Part shown: positions 42,557-49,399 of the stretch, piece after piece
Layout of the letters: each line of letters opens with the position of its first letter
Numbering within the stretch: position 1 is the first letter of the stretch
DNA from: JBCFAY01 sp038562375
GTDB lineage: Bacteria; Bacillota; Clostridia; Christensenellales; CAG-138
Assembly (NCBI GenBank): GCA_038562375.1
Contig: JBCFAY010000025.1
Coordinates: 1 to 49,399 of the forward strand
DNA: 49,399 bases
Direction: 5' to 3'
The notes under the pieces: model-generated
What the model was told of the DNA's origin: nothing
The model's database searches: none
The model's input: the letters and a program-made list of their open reading frames with translations, nothing else
Position numbers and translations under genes: made by a program

Positions 42557-43783
42557 ATGAAAAAAAGCATTGCGGTTCTGTTGGTTCTTTTGACGGCGGT
42601 CGGCCTGCTCGCGGGGTGCGCCCAAGGAGGTACGGCGGCCGAGTTCCGCGCGGACGCCGATTTTAGCACGATCATCGAGCAGGCGAAGGGAACGACGGTG
42701 ACGTTCTACGGATGGGGTGGCGACGAGCAGCGCAACGCGTGGCTCGATACCGAGGTCGCTGCCGCGCTCAAGGAAAAGTACGATATCACGCTCGAGCGCG
42801 TGCCCATGGACATCGACCAGATCCTCTCGAAGCTAGTGAGCGATAAGGAAGCCAAAGAGGACAAAGGCGCGATCGATATGATCTGGATCAACGGCGAAAA
42901 CTTCTATTCCGCCAAGGAAAACGGTCTGCTGTTCGGGCCGTTCGCGGAGTATCTTCCCAACTATAAACAGTACATCGACGCGGCGGCCGAAGAGAATATG
43001 AAGGATTTCGGCTATCCGATCCAAGGATACGAAGCGCCGTACGGCAAAGCGCAGCTGGTGCTGATCGCTGATACCGGCAGGACGCCGACCCTCCCGCACA
43101 GCACGGCGGAGTTTCTCGAGTTCGTCAAAGCCAATCCGGGCAAAGTGACCTATCCCGCTCCGCCGGACTTCACGGGCAGCGCGTTCGTGCGCAACGTCAT
43201 CTACGACATCGTCGGCTGGGAGCAGTTCGCGGACATGGAGGCCGATCCCGAGACGGTGCGCGCCGCCGTAAAGCCCGCGATGGATTACTTAAAGCAGCTC
43301 AACCCGTACCTCTGGAACCAGGGCAAGACGTTCCCGGCCACGTCCACCGAGGCGGACAACATGTTCGCGGACGGCGAAATCCTGCTGAGCATGAGCTACA
43401 GCCCGTTCTCCGTGGGGATCAACATCGAAAAGGGCATCTATCCGACCACGGCGCAGGCGTTCCTGTTCGACAGCGGCATGATCGGCAACACGAACTATAT
43501 CGCGATCGCGGCCAATGCGCCCAACAAGGCGGGGGCGATGGTTGCGATCAACGAGATCATCTCGGCCCAGATGCAGGCGAGCCAGTACTCACAGCTCAAG
43601 ACGCTCCCGGTTGTGGATTACGATAAGCTCACTAACGCCGAGAAAGCGCTTTTTGACGAGGTACAGATGGGCGCGGGCACGCTCGCGCAGGATGAACTTC
43701 TCGCGAAGCGCTTGCCGGAAACGCCCGCGAAGCTCGTGCCCCTGATCGAACAGATCTGGGCGGAAGAAGTCGTCGGGAAATAA
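42557..43783 (+). CDS. YnjB-type ABC transporter substrate-binding lipoprotein
   Basis: The protein has 408 residues. It has a lipoprotein signal peptide with lipobox LAGC near residue 21, then VTFYGWGGDEQRNAWLDTEVA, IDMIWINGENFYSAKENGLLFGPFAEYLPN, GYEAPYGKAQLVLIAD, YPAPPDFTGSAFVRNVIYD and NTNYIAIAANAPNKAG. These are the ordered motifs of E. coli YnjB-like proteins, a group related to polyamine/thiamine binding proteins whose ligand is unknown. It comes directly after the nucleoside hydrolase and radical SAM genes and before two permeases and an ATPase, so it should bring the substrate of those enzymes into the cell. The ribosome site is AAAGGAAAAGG. Confidence 0.87.
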   Translation: MKKSIAVLLVLLTAVGLLAGCAQGGTAAEFRADADFSTIIEQAKGTTVTFYGWGGDEQRNAWLDTEVAAALKEKYDITLERVPMDIDQILSKLVSDKEAKEDKGAIDMIWINGENFYSAKENGLLFGPFAEYLPNYKQYIDAAAEENMKDFGYPIQGYEAPYGKAQLVLIADTGRTPTLPHSTAEFLEFVKANPGKVTYPAPPDFTGSAFVRNVIYDIVGWEQFADMEADPETVRAAVKPAMDYLKQLNPYLWNQGKTFPATSTEADNMFADGEILLSMSYSPFSVGINIEKGIYPTTAQAFLFDSGMIGNTNYIAIAANAPNKAGAMVAINEIISAQMQASQYSQLKTLPVVDYDKLTNAEKALFDEVQMGAGTLAQDELLAKRLPETPAKLVPLIEQIWAEEVVGK

Positions 43784-43801
43784 CAAAGAGGGGAATCGCG
43801 G

Positions 43802-44674
43802 ATGAAACGATGGGCGGCGTATGCGCTGCTGCTGCCGGGGATATTGCTGGACGTTCTGTTTCTCTCGGGCGTGGTCAACGCGCTGGTGCAGAGCCTCGGC
43901 TATATCCCCGCGCTGGGCCTAGAGGATTTTACGGTGAAGTATTACTTGGAGATCTTCACCCGACCGCAGTTTCTTCAATCCGTGCTGCTGAGCGTTTGGA
44001 TCGCTCTTGTTTCATCCGTGACGGCCTGTGTTTTCGGCGTGCTCGTATGCGCGGCGCTCGCGCTTAAAAAAGGCGCCGGGAGGAGCGTCGGCCAGCTGGT
44101 GCGGCTTCCGATCCTTGTTCCGCATACCGTGGCGGCGCTGTTCGTCATCATGATATTCTCCCAGAGCGGGCTTCTCTCCCGCGCGCTGTTCGCGGCGGGG
44201 CTCATCGGCGCGCAGGAGAGCTTTCCGCCGCTTCTATTCAACGCCGGCGGCATCGGCATCATCGTCGCCTATCTTTGGAAGGAGATCCCATTCGTCGCCT
44301 ATTTCGTGCTGGCGCTGATGTCCTCGGTCAGCGCGACTTTGGGCGAAGCTTCGGAGAACCTCGGCGTCAACAAATTCAAGACCTTTCTGCACGTTACGCT
44401 GCCGCTGAGTATGCCAGCGGTATTCAAGGCCTTCATCATCATATTCGCATTTTCATTCGGCGCATACGAACTTCCTTATCTGCTCGGGGCGACGCTGCCC
44501 CGGGCATTGCCTGTAGAGGCGTATGTAGAATATCTCAATCCCGATCTGCAGCACCGGCCTTACGCGATGGCGATGAACGGCGTGATGCTGCTTCTGACGC
44601 TCGGCGCCGCGCTCTTGTATTACCGGCTGATGAACGGGAGCGTCGGCGGAGTGAGGGGGGATAAGGATGGGTAA
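43802..44674 (+). CDS. ABC transporter permease (YnjC-like, first half)
   Basis: The protein has 290 residues and six predicted helices in a MetI-like permease fold. The EAA coupling motif is near residues 178-205 (SATLGEASENLGVNKFKTFLHVTLPL). In E. coli the two permease halves are fused in YnjC; here they are separate genes overlapping by eight bases. It forms the channel with the next protein and works with the YnjB-like binding protein. The ribosome site is AGAGGGG. Confidence 0.9.
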   Translation: MKRWAAYALLLPGILLDVLFLSGVVNALVQSLGYIPALGLEDFTVKYYLEIFTRPQFLQSVLLSVWIALVSSVTACVFGVLVCAALALKKGAGRSVGQLVRLPILVPHTVAALFVIMIFSQSGLLSRALFAAGLIGAQESFPPLLFNAGGIGIIVAYLWKEIPFVAYFVLALMSSVSATLGEASENLGVNKFKTFLHVTLPLSMPAVFKAFIIIFAFSFGAYELPYLLGATLPRALPVEAYVEYLNPDLQHRPYAMAMNGVMLLLTLGAALLYYRLMNGSVGGVRGDKDG

Positions 44675-45485
44675 CAGGCGCCGCCCGTTCCTAACGCTTG
44701 TGCTCGCACTCACGGCCCTGTGCATCGTCCTGCCGATGCTGATACTGGCCGTCTGGAGCTTTGCCGACCGCTGGGCATGGCCGAACCTCGTTCCGGTCGG
44801 GCTTTCGCTCCGCGCCCTCGGCGAGGTGTTTGCGCCCTATTCAAACGCGCCCCGGGTGCTGCTCTCGAGCGTCGTCCTTTCCCTCTGCGTGGCGCTCGCA
44901 GCGACGGCGGTCGGAACGATGAGCGCACGCGCGCTCGTGTTTTTCGACTTCAAAGGCAGGAATTTGATCCTTTTTAGCAGCATGCTGCCCATACTCGTCC
45001 CCGCGACCGCGTTCGCGATGGGCATCAACGTCGTGTTGATCCGGCTGGGCCTTGCGAATACCCTTGCGGGCGTTTTCCTCGTGCATACCATATACGCGCT
45101 GCCGTACACGGTCAATATCATGCTCGATATGACGCGCGCGGTCGGCGACGGCCTCGAGATGCAGGCGCGCGTGCTCGGCGCAAAGCCGTGGCGGGCGTTT
45201 TTGTTCGTGACGCTGCCGCAGCTTTTGCCGGGGATGCTCTCCGCGGTGGGCATGGGCTACATCATCTCGTTCAGCCAATATTTTTTGACGCTGATGGTGG
45301 GCGGCGGCAAGGTGATCACGCTCTCGGTGCTCATGGTGCCGATCATACAGGGCGGGGACAGGAGCCTCGCATCGGTCTACGCGCTGCTGTTCGTGCTCTC
45401 TTCGCTATTGGTGTTCGCGCTCTTTGAGGCGGGCGTCAAAAGATTGGTATTCGGCAGTAGCAGCGCGAAACAGAGGGGAGTATAA
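44667..45485 (+). CDS. ABC transporter permease (YnjC-like, second half)
   Basis: The protein has 272 residues, again six helices with an EAA loop (LEMQARVLGAKPWRAFLFVTLPQLLPG near 160-185). It is translationally coupled to the preceding permease (8-base overlap) and to the ATPase gene (TAATG, one shared base). There is one channel half per gene, unlike the fused E. coli YnjC. Membrane component of the putative modified-nucleoside importer. Confidence 0.9.
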   Translation: MGNRRRPFLTLVLALTALCIVLPMLILAVWSFADRWAWPNLVPVGLSLRALGEVFAPYSNAPRVLLSSVVLSLCVALAATAVGTMSARALVFFDFKGRNLILFSSMLPILVPATAFAMGINVVLIRLGLANTLAGVFLVHTIYALPYTVNIMLDMTRAVGDGLEMQARVLGAKPWRAFLFVTLPQLLPGMLSAVGMGYIISFSQYFLTLMVGGGKVITLSVLMVPIIQGGDRSLASVYALLFVLSSLLVFALFEAGVKRLVFGSSSAKQRGV

Positions 45486-46495
45486 TGAAACTTGAGCTAG
45501 AGAACATATCCGTCTCGCTGGGCGGAAACAAAATACTGGACGACGTGAGCTTTTGCGTGCCGGAGGGCCGGTTCGTTTCGATCCTCGGCGTTTCGGGTTC
45601 CGGCAAGAGCACGCTTCTTAAAATCATCGCGGGGCTTTTGCCGCAGTCGGCCGGATCCGTGATGATCGGCGGCCGGTGCGCGGATAAAGTGCCCGCGCAT
45701 AAGCGGGGCACCGTGATCGTGTTCCAGGATTACAGGCTGTTCCCGCACATGTCCGTCGCGGAAAACATCGGCTTTCCGCTCCGGATGAAGGGCGTTCCCC
45801 AAAAGGAATGCTTAAAAAGGGCGTCGCAGCTGCTGGGGAAAGTGCAGCTTGAAGGGTTCGAGGGCCGCAAACCGCACGAAATGTCGGGCGGGCAGATCCA
45901 GCGGGTCGCGCTGGCCCGCTCGCTCGCGGCGGACCCGGGCGTGCTGCTGCTGGACGAACCTTTCTCCAACCTCGACGAAAACCTCCGCAAGGAGATGCGC
46001 GCGCTGGTGCTCGGGCTGCAGCGCGAATACGGGATCACCACCGTGCTCGTAACGCACGACCGCGCGGAGGCCCTTTCGATGTCGGACGGCATCGTGCTGA
46101 TCTCAGAGGGCAGGGTGCTGCAGGCGGACACGCCGGAGAGGATCTTCGAGCGCCCGAACAGCCCGCAGGTGGCGGATTATTTCGGCGATACGTTCTATAT
46201 CGGCGGAACGGTGCGGGACGGTGTTTTTAAAAGCGAATATATCGACTTTGACGCAAAAAAGCCGGACGGAGCTTACCGGGCGATGTTGCGCCCCTCATCC
46301 ATCAAAAGCGTTGTGAAGGGCGAAGGGGCGTTCCGGGTGGTTTCGGTCAGCTACCAGGGGGACAGGTACGAACTGACGCTGGAGAGCAGGGATCGCGCAT
46401 TGAGGCTCAGCGCCCAGGTCCCCGAGCTTCACGGCTTGAGCGCGGGCGATTTTGCCGAGGTTGAGTTCGACGCGGGCAAAGCGGTGCTCTTTTGA
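45485..46495 (+). CDS. ABC transporter ATPase (YnjD/PotA-like) with TOBE-like C terminus
   Basis: The protein has 336 residues. Walker A GVSGSGKST is near 38, the Q-loop VFQDYRLFPH near 80, signature MSGGQIQRV near 135, Walker B VLLLDEPFSNLD near 156 and the H-loop LVTHDRAEA near 192. The C-terminal ~100 residues resemble a TOBE regulatory/ligand domain (MLRPSSIKSV...). This extra domain is longer than in E. coli YnjD and closer to PotA/CysA ATPases. It powers the importer encoded just upstream. Confidence 0.92.
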   Translation: MKLELENISVSLGGNKILDDVSFCVPEGRFVSILGVSGSGKSTLLKIIAGLLPQSAGSVMIGGRCADKVPAHKRGTVIVFQDYRLFPHMSVAENIGFPLRMKGVPQKECLKRASQLLGKVQLEGFEGRKPHEMSGGQIQRVALARSLAADPGVLLLDEPFSNLDENLRKEMRALVLGLQREYGITTVLVTHDRAEALSMSDGIVLISEGRVLQADTPERIFERPNSPQVADYFGDTFYIGGTVRDGVFKSEYIDFDAKKPDGAYRAMLRPSSIKSVVKGEGAFRVVSVSYQGDRYELTLESRDRALRLSAQVPELHGLSAGDFAEVEFDAGKAVLF

Positions 46496-46534
46496 CGCGC
46501 GGGATTCCAAAATTTGATTGCGAGGGCGGAGCAT

Positions 46535-46927
46535 ATGGCGGAGAAGACGGAACTTAAAATGCAGTTGAAGCGCAAATGCTCGTGCAAGGGCGACAATCTC
46601 GATAAGTTTGTCCAGCCCAATATTCTCCTCGAACTCACTAGGGGAAAGCTGCACGGGTATCTGCTCATACAGGAGCTGGAGAAAAAGAGCCTGTTCTGCG
46701 GCAATACGCTCGACAATGCGGGCGTTTACCGCACGCTCAAGAGCATGGAATCGAGAAATCTGATCCGCTCGGAATGGGACATGGAGGATCCGGGTCCCGC
46801 AAAAAAAGTCTATATGATCACACCCGAGGGCCTGCAGTGCCTTGGAAACTGGCTGCGGACGCTGGAGGACTACCGCGCAAAGGTGGATGAGCTGATCGAT
46901 GAGATCAAAAACGCAGTAAAGGGATAG
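46535..46927 (+). CDS. PadR-family transcriptional regulator
   Basis: The protein has 130 residues. The PadR winged helix is clear: NILLELTRGKLHGYLLIQELEKK, then VYRTLKSMESRNLIRSEW and KKVYMITPEGL, with a C-terminal dimerisation helix. The N terminus carries a KRKCSCKG stretch whose two cysteines are unusual and might bind metal or sense redox. It is 39 bases after the ATPase gene on the same strand, so it is likely part of, and a regulator of, the salvage/import operon. ATG 46535 is preferred; the frame opens seven codons earlier at a TTG without a ribosome site. Confidence 0.87.
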   Translation: MAEKTELKMQLKRKCSCKGDNLDKFVQPNILLELTRGKLHGYLLIQELEKKSLFCGNTLDNAGVYRTLKSMESRNLIRSEWDMEDPGPAKKVYMITPEGLQCLGNWLRTLEDYRAKVDELIDEIKNAVKG

Positions 46928-46997
46928 CGGGCTCCCGCAATCCGCTCAAGCGGAGCGCCTTAAAACAGAGGCGTTTTAAATAAAAGCAAGAGTTCTC

Positions 46998-47043
46998 GCG
47001 CCCGAAGCCGAAAGCCTGAGGCTTTCCGGTTTCTGGCGCTTTT
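46998..47043 (+). terminator. Intrinsic terminator after the PadR gene
   Basis: GCGCC/GGCGC closes an inner stem CCGAAAGCC with GGCTTTCCGG and is followed by TTTT. A second hairpin, TTAAAAC with GTTTTAA, precedes it near 46954-46978. Confidence 0.7.
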
Positions 47044-47125
47044 GTAGTTCACAAGGCTGCGCCTCGGATGCGCGGCGGCGAACCGGGATCCGGCTTCGCA
47101 TCGCGCTTTGCGGATAGAACATCCG

Positions 47126-48001
47126 TCATACCGACTTCATTTTGCCGCGCGGGCGGAACAGTTCCCCAAAGGCGGCTCCGCCGAGGATCAGCGCAGCGCC
47201 GACGACCTGGACGATCGTCATCCTTTCATGAAGGAGCAGCGCGGAGAACATCACGGCCGACAGCGGCTCCAGATAGCCGCAGACGGCGACCGTCTGAACC
47301 GGCAGATTCCCGATGGAGGAAAAGTAAAAATAGCACCCGATGCCCGTGTTGAAAATGCCGAGGATCAGGATGGGAAGCCAGCTTCCCGATTCGATGCGCA
47401 TCGCGAATCCCTGCTTGATGCCGACGAAAACCGCAACTGTCAAAAAGGCCGTCAACAGCTGCCACATGGAATTTTCAAGCCCCGCAAGGCCCGCTTTTTT
47501 GTTGAAGATCACCATGCATGCGTACATGAGGGCGGACATAACGCCGCAGAACAGCCCCCAGGCTGTTTTGCCTTCGTTGAGCGCCTGCGCGTTTACAAAG
47601 AGCATACCGGCAATAACCGCGAGAAAGCCCGCCGCCTTTGCCCATGTCAGCTTTTCCTTAAACAGGACGGGCGCAAAAATCATCACGATCACAGGGCCGC
47701 AATAGTACGCCAGGCTCGCGATACCGACGCCGATCTGCTTATAGGCCTCGTATAAAAACATCCAGCTCGCGCCCATGGCGATCCCCGAAACGATCAGGCG
47801 GAGCATATGCCCTTTCGCTTTAAAAATCTGGACTTTCTGCCGCGATAAAGCGAATATCGCAATCAGCAGCAGGCTGCCGATCAGCGTTCTGGTAAACACG
47901 ATTTCATAGCTGCTCAGGGCGATACGGCTCGCCACGATGCCGTTCAGGCCGAACATCAGCAGCGCGGCCAAATACTTGATATAGGATGTTTTGATTTTCA
48001 T
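47126..48001 (-). CDS. EamA-family (DMT) transporter
   Basis: The protein has 291 residues and ten hydrophobic helices in two EamA repeats of about 140 residues, with MFGLNGIVASRIALSSYEIVFTRTLIG at the start of the first and YLEPLSAVMFSALLLHERMT in the second. Members are mostly metabolite exporters driven by proton exchange. The ATG at 48001 has GGAGAG six bases upstream; a TTG two codons before overlaps it. It converges on the salvage operon and is probably independent of it. The substrate is unknown. Confidence 0.88.
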   Translation of the reverse strand: MKIKTSYIKYLAALLMFGLNGIVASRIALSSYEIVFTRTLIGSLLLIAIFALSRQKVQIFKAKGHMLRLIVSGIAMGASWMFLYEAYKQIGVGIASLAYYCGPVIVMIFAPVLFKEKLTWAKAAGFLAVIAGMLFVNAQALNEGKTAWGLFCGVMSALMYACMVIFNKKAGLAGLENSMWQLLTAFLTVAVFVGIKQGFAMRIESGSWLPILILGIFNTGIGCYFYFSSIGNLPVQTVAVCGYLEPLSAVMFSALLLHERMTIVQVVGAALILGGAAFGELFRPRGKMKSV

Positions 48002-48042
48002 TCGCAACTCTCCGCGGATTCTGTTTCTCTTTTAAGCATATC

Positions 48043-48086
48043 AAAAAAAAGGGGATGCACCAACGGTTGCTGCGGCGCATCCCCTT
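48043..48086 (-). terminator. Intrinsic terminator of the upstream lipoprotein gene
   Basis: On the minus strand AAGGGGATGC pairs perfectly with GCATCCCCTT (10 bp) and is followed by eight Ts. It ends the lipoprotein transcript before the EamA gene. Confidence 0.92.
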
Positions 48087-48143
48087 CCGGGCGTTTTGCT
48101 GTTGCCGGTATCGCGCCTGCCGCGCGGGCATAGCGGCTGGCGC

Positions 48144-48770
48144 TTACGCCCAGTAGATCTGCTCCACGAGCGATACGTGCCCGTCGCTCTCCACATGGAT
48201 GTAAAAGAAGTACGAATCCAGCAGCAGGGCGGATTCGAGCTTATAGATTTTGCGGAAATCGCCGGCGCTCGACGGCACGGATTCCACGTCCGGCACATGC
48301 TTGCCGCTCGGCTGCCACATCAGTTTCAGCGATACGTCGTCGATATCGATCGCCCGCAGCGCGCTGCTCGTGTTTTTCTCCACGAATTCCGAATCGGCAA
48401 AATCGTCGACGCGCGCCTGCGCTTCGGCTTGCGTATATCCCTCGTTCTCGACGAGGTACTCCACCGCCTTGTCGCCGCGCAGGATGTCGAAGTAGTCGAA
48501 CTGCGCGACGCCGGTGTCCGGGTCGAAGGAGACCAGATGCGCGTAGCTCGAATACATCTTGGGGCCCTCCGGAGTGGGCGAGGGCGCGGGCGATCCGGTG
48601 TCCGCGGGCGTCGCGGTGGACACGGGCACGGGCGGCAAGGTGTCCGCAGGGGATACCATGGTGGGCGCTGGTGTCGCCGTTGCTTGCTCCTGCGGCAAAA
48701 CCACGGTGACGCAGGCGCTCAGCGGGATCAAAAGCAGCAGGCACAGTATGCAGACGAAGGCCTTTTTCAT
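48144..48770 (-). CDS. Lipoprotein of unknown function with Thr/Pro-rich linker
   Basis: The protein has 208 residues. It has a signal peptide with lipobox LSAC near residue 20, then a ~45-residue Pro/Thr/Ala-rich spacer (residues ~25-70) and a folded C-terminal domain of ~135 residues rich in Asp, Glu and Tyr. I do not recognise the domain. The ribosome site AAGGAGAG is seven bases from ATG. It should be exposed on the outer face of the membrane. It is a single gene with its own promoter and terminator. Confidence 0.8.
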   Translation of the reverse strand: MKKAFVCILCLLLLIPLSACVTVVLPQEQATATPAPTMVSPADTLPPVPVSTATPADTGSPAPSPTPEGPKMYSSYAHLVSFDPDTGVAQFDYFDILRGDKAVEYLVENEGYTQAEAQARVDDFADSEFVEKNTSSALRAIDIDDVSLKLMWQPSGKHVPDVESVPSSAGDFRKIYKLESALLLDSYFFYIHVESDGHVSLVEQIYWA

Positions 48771-48870
48771 GGGATTCTCTCCTTATATCCGGGTGTCCGG
48801 CGTGATTGGGCAGGCCTTGGGATTTGCCTTATATTCGGGCGATCTGATCGATGTAAGAATTTACCTTATT

Positions 48871-48898
48871 ATTATAGCAGAACGCAGGCGCGGCGCAA
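48871..48898 (-). promoter_or_regulatory. Promoter of the lipoprotein gene
   Basis: On the minus strand TTGCGC, 16 bases and extended -10 TGC-TATAAT (complement of 48871-48879), about 100 bases before the start codon. Confidence 0.55.
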
Positions 48899-48987
48899 CG
48901 CTTCAACAGCGCTTTTTTTTGCGGCGGGAGATCAACCGGCCACGGGGGGAAGGAGCGGAATAGGGGCGCGCTCCCCGGCCCGTCCTG

Positions 48988-49236
48988 CTATTTCTTCGAT
49001 TTTGAACCCTCCGCCAACGCCTTAAGGGCCGCAACCGCAGGCCCGTCCTCCTCCTCGATATAAATATCCCCGGCTTGCTGTTTTGAACTCTTCAACGCCT
49101 TAAGGGCCGCAACCGCGGGCCCGTCCTCCTCCTCGATATAGATATCCTCGGTTTGCTGCTGAGCCTCCGACAGAAGTTGGATCGCGTCGGTCACCGCATT
49201 GAAAAGCAGTTGATACATCAACTTATAGTCCGCCAT
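48988..49236 (-). CDS. Small acidic protein with an internal 26-residue tandem repeat
   Basis: The protein has 82 residues. The N-terminal half (ADYKLMYQLLFNAVTDAIQLL) resembles a widespread family of small Firmicutes proteins of unknown function beginning DY.KMY..LFNA.TDA. The rest is two copies of a unit containing DIYIEEEDGPAVAALKAL, each preceded by QQ, then a Lys-rich tail. ATG 49236 has GAGGTG six bases upstream; a GTG three codons earlier lies on that site. The family copies I recall carry one C-terminal unit, so the doubling seems lineage-specific. The function is unknown. Confidence 0.75.
   Translation of the reverse strand: MADYKLMYQLLFNAVTDAIQLLSEAQQQTEDIYIEEEDGPAVAALKALKSSKQQAGDIYIEEEDGPAVAALKALAEGSKSKK
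49015..49158. repeat. Two 66-bp direct repeats with 78-bp period inside a small gene
   Basis: Bases 49015-49080 and 49093-49158 differ at only four of 66 positions. The period of 78 is a multiple of three, so the gene stays in frame. Such near-identity points to a recent duplication that could still change in copy number. Confidence 0.92.
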
Positions 49237-49248
49237 CGAATTCACCTC

Positions 49249-49399
49249 ATGAAAATTTTAGGACAAATTGCCCTAACCGTCGGTGAATTGTCAATACAAG
49301 AGCAACAGTATCAAGAAGTGGAGATGGCAAGTATTTCGGCAGGTGTTGCCCAATCAAGACATTTTCTTGGTCTACTGTTCAAAATATCCATGGCATATT
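49249..49399 (+). CDS. Possible partial reading frame at the right edge
   Basis: From ATG 49249 the frame is open for 50 codons to the window end (begins MKILGQIALTVGEL). Composition is more AT-rich than the genes to the left. There is no clear ribosome site, and only 12 bases separate it from the divergent small gene, so the true start could be elsewhere. I do not recognise the product. Confidence 0.35.
   Translation, partial: MKILGQIALTVGELSIQEQQYQEVEMASISAGVAQSRHFLGLLFKISMAY

Overview
This looks like one scaffold from a moderately high-GC Clostridia genome (Firmicutes), probably a metagenome-assembled one, because a run of ten Ns bridges a repetitive stretch at 204-213. The evidence for Firmicutes is long-form HPF, a YhaM exoribonuclease, a two-subunit iron-sulfur serine dehydratase, PadR and Rrf2 regulators, a YpsA-type SLOG protein, strong AGGAGG-like ribosome sites with frequent TTG/GTG starts, and a pyrG leader laid out like that of Bacillus. 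A Christensenellales-like gut lineage is a guess. I see no rRNA, intact tRNA, CRISPR array or complete insertion sequence.

Left end (1-1000): tandem copies of a structured, probably RNA-coding repeat with hairpins between them, then an AT-rich lipoprotein. 1.1-5.9 kb: a TetR regulator divergent from an ABC exporter (ATPase plus a large FtsX-type permease with a coiled-coil insert). 6.1-10.8 kb: housekeeping genes hpf, secA and prfB, the last with the classical +1 programmed frameshift. 10.9-13.8 kb: a tight esterase / acyltransferase / zinc-ribbon membrane protein operon. 13.8-16.9 kb: sdaAB-sdaAA, then an ECF sigma factor overlapping a probable anti-sigma gene. 17.1-20.4 kb: yhaM, a flavin-binding protein, an SDR, and an XRE regulator with two perfectly phased operators facing a decayed target gene. 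20.4-22.6 kb: metY with a long operator-controlled leader, and an Rrf2 regulator. 22.8-24.8 kb: CDGSH protein / Vat-like acetyltransferase / SanA-like protein, overlapping end to end. 25-31.4 kb: phosphoesterase lipoprotein, deoD, an amidase-domain protein, pyrG with a reiterative-transcription attenuator, guaA, and an AT-rich nitroreductase.

31.4-39.3 kb is a lower-GC island. A long structured leader precedes a hydantoinase/dihydropyrimidinase, a BMP-type binding protein, a double ABC ATPase, two permeases and a hydantoin-racemase-like enzyme. Together they suggest import and ring-opening of a cyclic ureide or related nucleobase. 39.4-40.4 kb carries two tandem paralogous small regulators and a SLOG protein.

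40.6-46.9 kb is the most interesting system. A nucleoside hydrolase and a BioB-like radical SAM enzyme, a pair that resembles the QueK/QueL queuosine-salvage enzymes known from Clostridioides difficile, are linked to a complete YnjBCD-type ABC importer and a PadR regulator. I infer that this is a queuosine/queuine (or similar modified nucleoside) uptake and salvage operon using a transporter type not known to me for this role. The right end has a DMT exporter, a lipoprotein, a small protein with a 66-bp internal duplication and a partial reading frame running off the edge.
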